The notes beneath the pieces are model-generated. The model was not told where the DNA came from. It searched no databases and was given only the letters and a program-made list of their open reading frames with translations. This document shows positions 38,985 through 48,378 of a stretch of DNA of 64,000 nt, piece after piece; within the stretch, counting starts at the first letter, position 1, and the number at the start of each line of letters is the position of its first letter. The stretch is from Mesorhizobium sp. M3A.F.Ca.ET.080.04.2.1. GTDB lineage: Bacteria; Pseudomonadota; Alphaproteobacteria; Rhizobiales; Rhizobiaceae. Position numbers and translations under genes: made by a program. Location: NCBI RefSeq assembly GCF_003952525.1, contig NZ_CP034451.1, forward strand, positions 1,798,001 through 1,862,000. Direction: 5' to 3'.

Positions 38985-40898
38985 TCAGGCGCGCTGCGCC
39001 TGCACGCCGTGGCCCAGCGCGGCGAAAACCGTGCGCACGATGCCGGCCGCATCGAGGCCCGCGTCGGCATACATCTTCTCGGGCTTGGCGTGGTCCGTGA
39101 ACTCGTCCGGCAAGATCAGCGGGCGCACCTTGAGGCCGTTTTCCAGCAGCCCTTCATGGGCGAGGAAATGCAGCACCTGGCTGGCGAAGCCGCCGATCGC
39201 ACCCTCCTCCACCGTCACCAGAACCTCATGCGAGCGCGCGAGACGGCGGATGAGATCCTCGTCCAGAGGCTTGGCGAAACGGGCATCGGCGACCGTGGTC
39301 GAAAGACCCGCCGCGCCGAGTTCCTCGGCGGCGAGCATACAATCCTGCAGCCGCGTGCCGAAGGAGAGAAGCGCCACCTTGGTGCCCTCCTTCAGGATGC
39401 GCCCCTTGCCGATCTCGAGCACCGAGCCGCGCTCCGGCATGTCGACGCCGACGCCATTGCCGCGCGGATAGCGGAAGGCGATCGGGCCTTCGTCGTAGGA
39501 AGCGGCGGTGCGCACCATGTGGCGCAATTCCGCCTCGTCGGCGGCGGCCATGACGACGAAGCCGGGCAGCGAGGCCAGGAAGGTCGTGTCGAAGGCGCCG
39601 CAATGGGTGGCGCCGTCGGCGCCGACGAAGCCGGCGCGGTCGATCGGGAAGCGCACCGGCAATTTCTGGATCGCCACGTCATGCACGACCTGGTCGTAGG
39701 CGCGCTGCAGGAAGGTCGAATAGATGGCGGCGAAGGGCTTGTAGCCCTCGGTGGCGAGACCGGCGGCGAAGGTCACCGCATGCTGCTCGGCGATGCCGAC
39801 ATCGAAGGTCCTGGCCGGGAACACCTCGCCAAAGAGGTCGAGGCCGGTGCCGCTCGGCATGGCGGCGGTAATCGCCACGATGCGGTCGTCCTCGCGCGCC
39901 TCCTGGATCAGGCTCTCGGCGAACACCTTGGTGTAGCTTGGCGCGTTGGCCGGCGCCTTGGCCTGCGCGCCGGTGATGACGTCGAACTTGTTGACGCCGT
40001 GGTACTTGTCGGCGGCGGCTTCGGCCGGCGCGTAGCCCTTGCCCTTCTGCGTCACGACATGGATCAGCACCGGACCATCGGCATTGTCGCGCACGTTCTT
40101 CAGCACCGGGATCAGGTGCTCGAGATTGTGCCCGTCGATCGGACCGATGTGGTAGAAGCCCATCTCCTCGAACAGCGTGCCGCCGGTGACGTAGCCGCGC
40201 GCATGCTCGACGGCGCGCGTGATGGCGCGATCTGCGCGCTTACCGAGATAGGACGACAATTTCTTGCCGAAATCGCGCAGGCCGAGATAGGCCTTGCCCG
40301 AGGCGAGCCTGGCCAGATAAGCGCTCATCGCACCGGTCGGCGGGGCGATCGACATGTCGTTGTCGTTGAGGATGACGATCAGGCGGGCGTCGAGCGCGCC
40401 GGCATTGTTCAGAGCCTCATAGGCCATGCCGGCCGACATCGCGCCGTCGCCGATGACGGCGATGACATTGTTACGGCCGCCCGACAAATCGCGGCCCATC
40501 GCCATGCCGAGACCGGCAGAAATCGAGGTCGAGGAATGCGCGGCACCAAACGGGTCGTATTCGCTCTCTGCTCGCCGGGTGAAGCCGGAGAGCCCGCCCT
40601 CCTGGCGCAGCGTGCGGATGCGGTCGCGGCGGCCGGTCAGGATCTTGTGCGGATAAGCCTGGTGGCCGACGTCCCAGATCAGCCGGTCTTGCGGCGTGTT
40701 GAAGACATAATGCAGGGCGACCGTCAGCTCGACCACGCCGAGGCCGGCGCCAAGATGGCCGCCGGTATGCGAAACGGCATCAATCAGCTCGGCGCGCAGT
40801 TCCGTCGCCAGCTGCGGCAGCGCGCTTTCGTCAAGCGCCCGCAAATCCGCCGGGATGCGGACTTGGTCGAGAAGCGGGGTTTCGGGTTTCTGGTTCAC
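38985..40898 (-). CDS. dxs: 1-deoxy-D-xylulose-5-phosphate synthase
   Basis: Dxs makes DXP from pyruvate and glyceraldehyde-3-phosphate, the first step of the MEP isoprenoid route. The 637-residue protein has the thiamine-diphosphate motifs [15 protein letters not shown] and [18 protein letters not shown], and the second-half region [19 protein letters not shown]. Length is normal. It starts at GTG (40898, [13 protein letters not shown]). The 200-bp gap to tlyA (38786-38984) shows nothing recognisable. Confidence 0.97.
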   Translation of the reverse strand: MNQKPETPLLDQVRIPADLRALDESALPQLATELRAELIDAVSHTGGHLGAGLGVVELTVALHYVFNTPQDRLIWDVGHQAYPHKILTGRRDRIRTLRQEGGLSGFTRRAESEYDPFGAAHSSTSISAGLGMAMGRDLSGGRNNVIAVIGDGAMSAGMAYEALNNAGALDARLIVILNDNDMSIAPPTGAMSAYLARLASGKAYLGLRDFGKKLSSYLGKRADRAITRAVEHARGYVTGGTLFEEMGFYHIGPIDGHNLEHLIPVLKNVRDNADGPVLIHVVTQKGKGYAPAEAAADKYHGVNKFDVITGAQAKAPANAPSYTKVFAESLIQEAREDDRIVAITAAMPSGTGLDLFGEVFPARTFDVGIAEQHAVTFAAGLATEGYKPFAAIYSTFLQRAYDQVVHDVAIQKLPVRFPIDRAGFVGADGATHCGAFDTTFLASLPGFVVMAAADEAELRHMVRTAASYDEGPIAFRYPRGNGVGVDMPERGSVLEIGKGRILKEGTKVALLSFGTRLQDCMLAAEELGAAGLSTTVADARFAKPLDEDLIRRLARSHEVLVTVEEGAIGGFASQVLHFLAHEGLLENGLKVRPLILPDEFTDHAKPEKMYADAGLDAAGIVRTVFAALGHGVQAQRA

Positions 40899-40972
40899 TG
40901 CGGAGCGGCCTGTAAGATCTTAACCTTGCGTCAGAGAGGTTAACCGTTTCACGGGACCGCTCTGTGTCTTTG

Positions 40973-41080
40973 TTCCACGCAATTCCGGACGCAAAACCGT
41001 TTCACACTTTTCCTGGAATTGCTCTTTCTTCCACGCAATTCCGGACGGAAAACCGTTTCGCACTTTTCCTGGAATTGCTC
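40973..41080. repeat. Two tandem copies of a 52-bp palindromic intergenic repeat
   Basis: Copy 1 (40973-41024) and copy 2 (41029-41080) are near-identical, begin 'ttccacgcaattccggac' and end 'tttcctggaattgctc', and differ at two or three positions. Each is palindromic at its ends (gcaattcc / ggaattgc). A third copy, in inverse orientation, lies at 63114-63160. Confidence 0.85.
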
Positions 41081-41160
41081 AACCTTCACAAATATGCGCC
41101 TTGATCATGCGCGAAATATGCCGCCGGCAGACGAATGTAAATGCGTGTCAGTGACGCGGT

Positions 41161-42081
41161 TCAGCTTTCCGGCAGCGGAATGAACTCTTCCTCATCGCCG
41201 GGAACGATATCGAAGCGGCCTGTCTTCCATTCTTCTTTTGCCTGCTCGATGCGTTCTTTCGAAGACGAAACGAAGTTCCACCAGATATAACGCCTGGAGC
41301 CGAGCGAGGCTCCGCCGAACAGCATGAAATGCGCCCCCCGCTCGGACGAAACGACGATCTCGTCGCCCGGTTTGAAGACCAGCAGCCGTTCCGCGGGGAA
41401 GCGGTCGCGGGAAATCGCGACCTCGCCTTCCAGCGTGTAGATGGCACGTTCCTCGGCGTCGGGGGGAATTTTCACGCTGGCGCCCGGCGCCAGCCGCAGA
41501 TCGGCATAGAGCGTGTCGGAGGCGGTCGTGACGGGCGATCGCAGCCCGGACAATTCGCCGATGACGACACGGCCGCTGATCCCTTCGGCATCGATCTTCG
41601 GCAGGCGGATCACCGCCGTGTTCTCGAAGATCGGAGCGACCTCCTCCTTGCCATCGGGAAGCGCCAGCCAGGTCTGCAGGCCGGAGATCGACATCGGCGC
41701 GCCGCGCAGTTCCTCCGGGGTGCGCTCGGAATGGACGATGCCGCGCCCGGCGGTCATCAGGTTCACGTCGCCGGGCGCGATCACCATTTCAGTGCCGAGC
41801 GAGTCGCGATGCCTGATCCTGCCATCGAACAGATAGGTGACGGTTGACAGCCCGATATGCGGGTGCGGGCGCACGTCGAGCGCCTGCCCTGCCCTCAGGA
41901 TTGCCGGTCCCATGCGGTCGAAGAAGATGAACGGCCCGACCAGCCGGCGCTTTGCCGTCGGCAGGGCGCGGCGAACCTCGAAGCCGCCGATGTCCTTGGC
42001 GTTGGGGACGACCATCAACTCGATACGATCGCAGGCGAAGGCATCGCCGGGTTCAGGATCGTTGGCCGGGAAGAAGCTCAT
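41161..42081 (-). CDS. Pirin-family cupin protein
   Basis: The 306-residue double-cupin protein begins MSFFPANDPEPGDAF and carries the pirin motifs FIFFDRMGP, DVRPHPHIGLSTVTYLFDG and MTAGRGIVHSERTP, which include the likely metal-binding His cluster. Pirins are often quercetin dioxygenases or redox regulators, and the role here is not known. It is followed by DUF2277 after 8 bp. Confidence 0.94.
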   Translation of the reverse strand: MSFFPANDPEPGDAFACDRIELMVVPNAKDIGGFEVRRALPTAKRRLVGPFIFFDRMGPAILRAGQALDVRPHPHIGLSTVTYLFDGRIRHRDSLGTEMVIAPGDVNLMTAGRGIVHSERTPEELRGAPMSISGLQTWLALPDGKEEVAPIFENTAVIRLPKIDAEGISGRVVIGELSGLRSPVTTASDTLYADLRLAPGASVKIPPDAEERAIYTLEGEVAISRDRFPAERLLVFKPGDEIVVSSERGAHFMLFGGASLGSRRYIWWNFVSSSKERIEQAKEEWKTGRFDIVPGDEEEFIPLPES

Positions 42082-42089
42082 GCGATGGC

Positions 42090-42356
42090 TCAGGCGAAGC
42101 GGAGTGCTGACCTGGCCTTCGCCTTGGCAGCCTCTTCCTCGCGATTGCGCGGATGCTGGGTGGTCTCCATGGAATCGAGCAATTCACGCGCCGCTGCGGC
42201 AATCGCTTCGACGGCATGGTTGAAGGCATGCTCGTTTCGCTTTGACGGTTTGGTCGAACCGCTCAGCTTGCGCACGAACTGCAACGCCGCGTCATGGACT
42301 TCGTCGTCGGTCGCCGGCGGCTCGAAGTTGAACAGGGTCTTGATGTTGCGGCACAT
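42090..42356 (-). CDS. DUF2277 family protein
   Basis: The 88-residue protein is of the DUF2277 family: MCRNIKTLFNFEPPATDDE at the start, then AALQFVRKLSGSTKPS. The family is widespread and has no established function. It lies between xseB and pirin. Confidence 0.92.
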   Translation of the reverse strand: MCRNIKTLFNFEPPATDDEVHDAALQFVRKLSGSTKPSKRNEHAFNHAVEAIAAAARELLDSMETTQHPRNREEEAAKAKARSALRFA

Positions 42357-42381
42357 GCGTGAACTCCTTGCCCGTTTTTAC

Positions 42382-42633
42382 CTACTCGGCGTCCAGCGGC
42401 TCCGTTCCGACTGGCTTGCCGTCGCGTGACAGCCTGATCTTCTCGACCTTGTCCTCGGCCGCCTTCAGCAGACGATCGCAATGCGCCTTCAACGCCTCGC
42501 CGCGCTCGTAGATGCGGATCGACTGGTCGAGCGGGACGTCGCCGCGCTCCAGATCATCGACGATCTTCTCCAGTGCGTCGAGCGCCTGTTCGAAGCTCAT
42601 CGCCTTGACGTCCTCATTGCCTTCGCCAGCCAT
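42382..42633 (-). CDS. xseB: Exodeoxyribonuclease VII small subunit
   Basis: The 83-residue protein is the small subunit of exonuclease VII, with [20 protein letters not shown] and [16 protein letters not shown]. The large subunit XseA is not in this window. It follows the histone-deacetylase gene by 3 bp. Confidence 0.95.
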   Translation of the reverse strand: MAGEGNEDVKAMSFEQALDALEKIVDDLERGDVPLDQSIRIYERGEALKAHCDRLLKAAEDKVEKIRLSRDGKPVGTEPLDAE

Positions 42634-42636
42634 ATC

Positions 42637-43563
42637 CTATCCCTTCATCAGCCGCCCGACATGGGCGGCGACCGAAAATGCCAATCCCTGAAGATCGTAG
42701 CCGCCCTCCAGCAGGCTGACGAGCCGATTGCCGCTGTGGCGCCCGGCGCGCTCCATCAGTTGCCCGGTCGCCCAGTCGAAATCATCCTCGGTCAGGTTGA
42801 TCTCGGCCAGCGGATCGCGATGGTGCGCATCGAAACCGGCGGAAATGATGATCAGGTCGGGCGCGAAGGCGTCGATCGACGGCAGCACGCGCGACAGGAA
42901 GGCGTCGCGGAACAGTTCGCTGCCGGTGCGGGGCGCCAGCGGCGCATTGACGATGTTGCCGGCGCCGGTCTCGCTCTTTGCGCCAGTGCCCGGATAAAGC
43001 GGCATCTGGTGGGTCGAACAATAGAGCACCGACGGATCGTCCCAGAAAATGTCCTGCGTGCCGTTGCCATGGTGCACGTCCCAGTCGACGATGGCGACGC
43101 GCTCGGCCTGGTGCTTCTTCTGCGCGTAGCGGGCCGCGATCGCCGCGGTGTTGAACAGGCAAAAGCCCATCGCGGTGGTCTTCTCGGCATGATGGCCGGG
43201 CGGCCGCGCAGCAACGAAGACATTGCTGGCGCGGCCGTCGAAGACGTCGTCGACGGCCGCATTGGCGGCGCCGATCGCCGTCACCGCGGCCTGCCAGCTC
43301 TTCGGGCTGGCGCTGGTGTCGGCGTCGATCGAGACGATGCCGCTCTCGGGAATGGCGGCGCGGACGCGGGCAACGAAATCCTCCGGGTGGGCATAGAGAA
43401 GGGTCGCCTCATCGGCTTCCGGCGCCTTGACGCGATCCAGAGCCGAAAATGACTCATCATCCAGCACACGCTCGATGGCGCGCAAACGGTCGGGCCGCTC
43501 GGGGTGACCGGGTGGCGTAAGGTGTTCCAGAAATACCGGATGGGTGTAGAGACGGGTTGTCAT
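42637..43563 (-). CDS. Histone-deacetylase-family (acetoin utilisation / acetylpolyamine amidohydrolase-like) protein
   Basis: The 308-residue zinc-dependent amidohydrolase begins MTTRLYTHPVFLEH. It has HPERPDRL, VAARPPGHHAEK, DWDVHHGNGTQDIF and SAGFDAHHRDPLA, so the catalytic His pair and metal Asp/His are all present. The substrate may be acetylated polyamines or proteins. It is a leading gene of the xseB-DUF2277-pirin run and divergent from bluB. I chose the ATG at 43563. Confidence 0.94.
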   Translation of the reverse strand: MTTRLYTHPVFLEHLTPPGHPERPDRLRAIERVLDDESFSALDRVKAPEADEATLLYAHPEDFVARVRAAIPESGIVSIDADTSASPKSWQAAVTAIGAANAAVDDVFDGRASNVFVAARPPGHHAEKTTAMGFCLFNTAAIAARYAQKKHQAERVAIVDWDVHHGNGTQDIFWDDPSVLYCSTHQMPLYPGTGAKSETGAGNIVNAPLAPRTGSELFRDAFLSRVLPSIDAFAPDLIIISAGFDAHHRDPLAEINLTEDDFDWATGQLMERAGRHSGNRLVSLLEGGYDLQGLAFSVAAHVGRLMKG

Positions 43564-43689
43564 GGCGCCTAATCTAGGCACCCGCAGCCCGGATGACCAT
43601 GTTTCAGCGCCGAATGGCTGGGGAAAATTCGCGCCCGATAGTGTCGCTGACGGCATTGGCGCGGCGCCCGCCTCACGGTAAGGTCGTGC

Positions 43690-43850
43690 CGCTGCCTGGT
43701 GCCCGCAACGCGCGGGAGAATCGGGAACACGGTTGAACTCCGTGGCGTGCCCAACGCTGTGAGGGGGACCGCGCCGGCAAAAGCCACTGTCGATGACGGG
43801 AAGGCGCCGGACGCGGGACGATCCCGAGCCAGAAGACCGGCCTGGCAGAC
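43690..43850 (+). promoter_or_regulatory. Cobalamin (adenosylcobalamin) riboswitch upstream of bluB
   Basis: The region has the usual order of B12-riboswitch elements: 'ggtgcccgcaacgc' (43698-), 'gccactg' (43783-), 'gggaaggcgcc', and 'gagccagaagaccggcc' (43826-43842). The last is the B12 box. It ends about 60 bp before bluB on the same strand. The Rfam-type cobalamin riboswitch normally represses B12 synthesis or uptake genes when B12 is present. It fills most of the 338-bp gap 43564-43901. Confidence 0.9.
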
Positions 43851-43901
43851 ATGGTCTTGCGCTTGGTCAGGCGCAGGACTGCTGTCGCAAGGGGAAAAGC
43901 G

Positions 43902-44639
43902 ATGCAGGCAGGAGCGGCCGCCGGCGGCGGCGATGACTTTGACCAATTGGCGCGCGAGGCGGTCTACCGGGCGATGTTCACCCGGCGCGACGTGCGAAGC
44001 CATTTCGTCGCCGACGATCTCGACGACAGCGTGCTGGCGCGGCTGCTGACGGCCGCCCATCACGCGCCGTCGGTCGGCTACATGCAGCCGTGGAACTTCA
44101 TCGTCATCCGCGATGCCGAACGGCGCCGCCAGGTGCGCGACCTGTTTTTGGCGGCGCGCGAGCAGGAATTGCCGGCCATCGAGGCGGAGCGGCAGGCGCT
44201 CTACCGCAAGCTGAAGCTCGAAGGCATCTGCGAAAGCGCGCTCAATCTCTGCATCACCTGCGACCGGCAGCGCTCGCAGAACTCGCCGCTCGGGCGCTGG
44301 CACAATCCGGAGATGGATCTCTACAGCACCGTCTGCGCGGTGCAGAACTTCTGGCTGGCGGCGCGCGCCGAAGGCGTCGGCGTCGGCTGGGTCAGCATTA
44401 TCGAGACCGAAGCGCTGAAGCGGCTGCTGTCGATCCCCGACCATGTCACGCCGATCGCCTATCTGTGCGTCGGCCGCGTCTCGGCATTCGCGCCGAAGCC
44501 GGATCTGGAAGCACATGGCTGGGGCAAGCGCCTGCCCTTGCCCGAACTGGTGATGAGCGAGACGTTTTGCGGCGCCGGCGAGGCACCGCTCAAATCGGCG
44601 ATCGCCAGCCTCGGTGTCGGCGACCGGCCGAAGCCCTGA
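43902..44639 (+). CDS. bluB: 5,6-dimethylbenzimidazole synthase
   Basis: BluB converts reduced FMN and oxygen to 5,6-dimethylbenzimidazole, the lower ligand of cobalamin. The 245-residue nitroreductase-fold protein starts MQAGAAAGGGDDF and contains REAVYRAMFTRRDVRSHF, HHAPSVGYMQPWNFI and GWVSIIETEALKRLL, typical of BluB. Its upstream riboswitch supports control by cobalamin. It is convergent with the membrane-protein gene at 14 bp. Confidence 0.95.
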   Translation: MQAGAAAGGGDDFDQLAREAVYRAMFTRRDVRSHFVADDLDDSVLARLLTAAHHAPSVGYMQPWNFIVIRDAERRRQVRDLFLAAREQELPAIEAERQALYRKLKLEGICESALNLCITCDRQRSQNSPLGRWHNPEMDLYSTVCAVQNFWLAARAEGVGVGWVSIIETEALKRLLSIPDHVTPIAYLCVGRVSAFAPKPDLEAHGWGKRLPLPELVMSETFCGAGEAPLKSAIASLGVGDRPKP

Positions 44640-44653
44640 TCAGGCGGCTGCTA

Positions 44654-45634
44654 TCAAGCCGCCCGGGGCGCATCCCAGCGCGAGCCGCCGAAGGAATTGA
44701 GCGCCTTGTCGCGAAGCTCCCTGAATTTCGACGAGGTGTCGGCCAGGCGCCGGTCCCATTCGGGATTGGGAGCCTGGCCCTCGATGGCGGCGAAATAGAC
44801 CTGCATCAGCGAGGCGATGGCGAAGGGCTCGATGAAGGCCGCCTTGAAAGCCCAAGCAAAGACGATGGCCAGCACGAAGGCCCAACCGGCAAGCTGACCG
44901 GGCATGACCCACAGGATGGCACCGGCCGGCGCCAGCATCAAAAGGAAGATGACGAAGGACACGCCCCACATGATCACCGCCAGCCAGACGGCGTTCTTGA
45001 CCATGTGCTTGCCGTTCTGCGCGTAGAGCACGACCCCTTGCCTGGCGGTCTCGAAAGGCGTGTTCGAATTGATGCGGATATTGTAGCCGAGGATGATCTC
45101 GTCGACATAGGTCAGCGACAGGCGGATGACGGTGTTGATGAAGCTGACCACGCCACTGAGTCCCGGAATGGGCAGGAAGGCGGCGATGCCGCCGACCAGG
45201 CCGGAAATGGCGCGGATCGCGCCTTTCACCAGTTGGTCGACGACGAAAAGGATGTTGGCTTCGGCAAAGCGCTTGGTCACCACCTCACGCGCATAGGCGA
45301 TCTGGCCTTGGCCGTCGGGCACGTCGTGGCCGTCGATCAGGTGGACGATCACGGCGATGTGGCCGGCCTTGAGGACGTAGAGGATGTATTCGCGGATCCA
45401 GTAGACCGCGATCGAAACGACGCCGAAGCCGACAACCCCGCCCCATAGGGCAAACGACATCGGTCCGTCGGGATCGGTGGAGATGTGGCCGACCCCGTAG
45501 CCGACGCTGGCGCCGGTTCCGGTCGCCATGATGTAGGCCACCGTGATGCCGAAATAGACGATCATTCGAAAGGCAATGAACGGCCAGGTCCTCATCATGA
45601 TGGACACCGACCTGCCGACGCTGAAGTCCCACAT
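44654..45634 (-). CDS. Multi-pass membrane protein of unknown function
   Basis: The 326-residue protein starts MWDFSVGRSVSIMM and has about six hydrophobic segments (near residues 20-40, 60-85, 130-165, 215-235, 240-270). A cytoplasmic-looking charged tail follows. The central segment GLVGGIAAFLPIPGLSGVVSF and the YNIRINSNTPFETARQGVVLYAQNGKH-type loop look conserved, but I cannot name the family. It is alone, convergent with bluB and preceded by a 198-bp gap before ribB with no recognisable content. Confidence 0.8.
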   Translation of the reverse strand: MWDFSVGRSVSIMMRTWPFIAFRMIVYFGITVAYIMATGTGASVGYGVGHISTDPDGPMSFALWGGVVGFGVVSIAVYWIREYILYVLKAGHIAVIVHLIDGHDVPDGQGQIAYAREVVTKRFAEANILFVVDQLVKGAIRAISGLVGGIAAFLPIPGLSGVVSFINTVIRLSLTYVDEIILGYNIRINSNTPFETARQGVVLYAQNGKHMVKNAVWLAVIMWGVSFVIFLLMLAPAGAILWVMPGQLAGWAFVLAIVFAWAFKAAFIEPFAIASLMQVYFAAIEGQAPNPEWDRRLADTSSKFRELRDKALNSFGGSRWDAPRAA

Positions 45635-45832
45635 GACCCCGACTCTCCCGCCTCAGAGAATGGCCGAGGAGGATGCTCTCACCCGCACGTTTGTCAATTG
45701 TGGCTGCGGCTCGCGGCTGCCAAAACCGGTGCACAAACTCGACGGTATGGTTAGCCAGTGGTGTGACCAGGGCCCGCTTGAGCAGGCTTCGAGCTACCGC
45801 TCGGGAGCCGCAAGCGTCACCCTGAATCGCAC

Positions 45833-46933
45833 CTACAGGATTTCGGTCTTGGCGATGTGAATCCCAAAGCCCTCGAGACCGACATAGTGGCGCTCGCGCG
45901 AGGCGATCAGGTTGATCGACGAAATGCCGAGATCCTTGAGGATCTGCGCACCGAGGCCGATCTCGCGCCACTCGTTCTCGCGGCGGCGCGCCTCCTCGTG
46001 GTCCTCGCGTTCGCCGCTCGCCGGCCGCTTGCGCTCCTGGTGAGCGACGCCGACCGAGCCTTCGCGCAGATAGACGATGACGCCGCGCTTGCGCTCGCCC
46101 ATCGCCTTCATGATGCCGTCCAGCCGGTGGCTGGTGCCGAAGACATCGGTGACGACATCTTCCGAATGCAGGCGCACCGGAACGTCCTCGCCATCGCGGA
46201 TGTCGCCGAAGACAACCGCGACGTGGTGCATGGAATCCCAGGGAAGCGTGTAGGTGAAGACCTGCGCCTTGCCGCCGGGCGTGTCGATGTCGGAACAGGC
46301 GACGCGCTCGACCAGCGTTTCCTTGCGCTGGCGATAGGCGATGAGATCGGCGACCGAGATCTGCTTCAGGCCGTGCTCCTCGGCGAAAGCCTGCACCTCG
46401 GGGCCGCGCTTGACGGTGCCGTCGTCATTGACCAGTTCGGAGATGACCCCGATCGGCGGCAGGCCGGCGAGCTTGCACAGATCGACCGCCGCTTCGGTAT
46501 GGCCCGAACGCATCAAGACACCGCCCTCGCGCGCGATCAGCGGGAAGATGTGACCGGGACGGACGAAATCGGAGGCGCCGACATTGCCGTTGGCAAGGTT
46601 GCGCACCGTGAGGGTGCGGTCGTCGGCGGAGATGCCGGTGGTCGTGCCGTGCTTGAAATCGACGCTGACGGTGAAGGCGGTTGTGTGGGCGGAATCATTG
46701 TCGGCCACCATCGGCGCCAGGTTCAGCCGCCGCGCCTCTTCGCGCGGCATCGGCGTGCAGACGATGCCGGAGGTGTTGCGGACAATGAAGGCCATCTTTT
46801 CCGGCGTGCAGTGGACGGCGGCAACGATCAGGTCGCCCTCGTTCTCGCGCCCGTCATCGTCCATGACGACGACGATCTCGCCGCGCTCGAAGGCGCGGAT
46901 CGCTTCGACGATCTTCTTCTGGTCGTAGGGCAT
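45833..46933 (-). CDS. ribB: 3,4-dihydroxy-2-butanone 4-phosphate synthase with degenerate GTP cyclohydrolase II domain
   Basis: The N-terminal RibB domain (residues 1-200) is intact, with VVMDDDGRENEGDLI, FIVRNTSGIVCTPM, FVRPGHIFPLIA and RSGHTEAAVDL. It makes the four-carbon unit of riboflavin. The C-terminal domain (about 210-366) is homologous to GTP cyclohydrolase II (RibA), but the zinc-ligand cysteines are missing: the expected C-x10-C-x-C region reads LHSEDVVTDVFGTSHRLDG, without Cys. This agrees with a RibBX-type protein in which the second domain has lost its catalysis. A true RibA must then be encoded elsewhere. It is upstream of a 14-bp-period repeat shared with aroC. Confidence 0.92.
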   Translation of the reverse strand: MPYDQKKIVEAIRAFERGEIVVVMDDDGRENEGDLIVAAVHCTPEKMAFIVRNTSGIVCTPMPREEARRLNLAPMVADNDSAHTTAFTVSVDFKHGTTTGISADDRTLTVRNLANGNVGASDFVRPGHIFPLIAREGGVLMRSGHTEAAVDLCKLAGLPPIGVISELVNDDGTVKRGPEVQAFAEEHGLKQISVADLIAYRQRKETLVERVACSDIDTPGGKAQVFTYTLPWDSMHHVAVVFGDIRDGEDVPVRLHSEDVVTDVFGTSHRLDGIMKAMGERKRGVIVYLREGSVGVAHQERKRPASGEREDHEEARRRENEWREIGLGAQILKDLGISSINLIASRERHYVGLEGFGIHIAKTEIL

Positions 46934-46954
46934 AAGGTGCTCGCTTCGCTCGCA

Positions 46955-47033
46955 GGAAATAGGCAGTAGGCAGTAGGGAAAGAAAAAGGCTGTTCGGGCG
47001 GCCTACTGCCTATTCCCTACTGCCTATTCCCTT
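46955..47033. repeat. Inverted/direct short repeats overlapping the aroC 3' end
   Basis: A 13-bp arm aataggcagtagg (46958-46970) is matched in inverse by cctactgcctatt at 47002-47014 and again at 47016-47028 (period 14). The right arms lie across the aroC stop codon and encode the last residues of AroC (GKGIGSRE). The block could form a hairpin in the intergenic RNA. Confidence 0.7.
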
Positions 47034-48125
47034 ACCTGTCTGTCCTCTGTGCCGCAGATAATGATCCGCGATCGCGCAGGCAACCATGGCTTCGCCGATC
47101 GGCACGGCGCGGATGCCGACGCATGGATCGTGGCGTCCCTTGGTCATGACATCGACGTCCTTGCCGTCCTTGTCGATCGACTTCCGCGGCGTCAGGATCG
47201 AGGAGGTCGGCTTGACGGCGAAACGGGCGACGATCGCCTGCCCGGTCGAGATACCGCCCAGGATGCCGCCGGCGTGATTGGACAGGAACACCGGCTTGCC
47301 GTCATTGCCGATGCGCATCTCGTCGGCGTTCTCTTCGCCGGTGATGCGGGCGGCCTCGAAGCCGTTGCCGATCTCGACGCCCTTGACGGCGTTGATCGAC
47401 ATCAGGCCGGAGGCGATGTCCTGGTCGAGCTTGGCATAGATCGGCGCGCCGAGGCCCGCCGGCACGCCTTCGGCCACGATCTCGATCACCGCGCCGACCG
47501 ATGAGCCCGCCTTGCGGATGCCGTCGAGATAGGCAGCGAAGACCGGAACGGAGGCTGGATCGGGAGTGAAGAACGGGTTTTCGGCATCGCCGACGAAATT
47601 CCAGTTCCAGTTGGCGCGATCTATTCGTTTCTCGCCCATCGAAACCAGCGCGCCGCGCACGATCATGCCCGGCACCACCTTGCGCGCCAACGCGCCGGCA
47701 GCCACCCGCGCCGCGGTTTCGCGCGCCGAGGAGCGGCCGCCGCCGCGATGATCCCGCAGGCCGTATTTGACCTCATAGGTGTAATCGGCATGGCCGGGCC
47801 GATACTGGCGGGCGATCTCGCCATAGTCCTTGGAGCGCTGGTCGACATTCTCGATCAGCATCGACACCGGCGTGCCGGTGGTGATCATCGTCTCGCCGTC
47901 CTCGTCGAGGATGAAGCCCGAGAGGATTTTCACCTCATCCGGCTCGCGGCGCTGGGTGACGAAGCGCGACTGGCCTGGGCGGCGCCTGTCCAGTTCGGCC
48001 TGGATATCCTCCCGCTTGAAGCGGATGCCGGGCGGGCAGCCGTCCACAACGCAGCCGAGCGCAGCGCCATGGCTTTCACCCCAGGTGGTGACGCGGAAAA
48101 GATGGCCGAAGGTGTTGTGAGACAT
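47010..48125 (-). CDS. aroC: Chorismate synthase
   Basis: AroC makes chorismate from EPSP with reduced FMN. The 371-residue protein begins [20 protein letters not shown] and has [30 protein letters not shown] and [18 protein letters not shown]. The extreme C-terminal residues come from the repeat at 46955-47033. It is followed by ribB on the same strand after 76 bp. Confidence 0.97.
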   Translation of the reverse strand: MSHNTFGHLFRVTTWGESHGAALGCVVDGCPPGIRFKREDIQAELDRRRPGQSRFVTQRREPDEVKILSGFILDEDGETMITTGTPVSMLIENVDQRSKDYGEIARQYRPGHADYTYEVKYGLRDHRGGGRSSARETAARVAAGALARKVVPGMIVRGALVSMGEKRIDRANWNWNFVGDAENPFFTPDPASVPVFAAYLDGIRKAGSSVGAVIEIVAEGVPAGLGAPIYAKLDQDIASGLMSINAVKGVEIGNGFEAARITGEENADEMRIGNDGKPVFLSNHAGGILGGISTGQAIVARFAVKPTSSILTPRKSIDKDGKDVDVMTKGRHDPCVGIRAVPIGEAMVACAIADHYLRHRGQTGKGIGSRE

Positions 48126-48289
48126 GGAAGCGCCCTGCCCGGCGGCGGAGCCGGCAAACTTAAAAGTGGTTCAGCGTTCCTCACGCATCCAGAAGGACGC
48201 GCAGCGCTGCACGCTGCCTTCTATTGGCGTTTTCCACAGCGGTCAAACGGTGTTCCGGCGCATCAATCTGTGATCGGGCGGATTTAGTT

Positions 48290-48318
48290 TTGACACATTC
48301 GGTTGGTTTCTGCTCTCT
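48290..48318 (+). promoter_or_regulatory. Possible sigma-70 promoter of the DUF1344 gene
   Basis: A TTGACA hexamer at 48290-48295 is followed 17 bp later by CTCTTC, a weak match to the rhizobial -10 (CTATAT). It is about 60 bp upstream of the DUF1344 start. Only the -35 is convincing. Confidence 0.3.
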
Positions 48319-48378
48319 TCCATCCGCCGTTGAGGATCCGCCGCTGACCAGCCGGCGCAATGACCAAAGAGGACGACG

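Noticed and set aside
39009..40943. A 644-codon + strand frame opposite dxs
   Set aside because: It mirrors dxs codon by codon and has no motif; dxs is certain.
46934..47009. Possible FMN riboswitch upstream of ribB
   Set aside because: The gap is only 76 bp, filled by a short repeat, and none of the conserved RFN elements is present.
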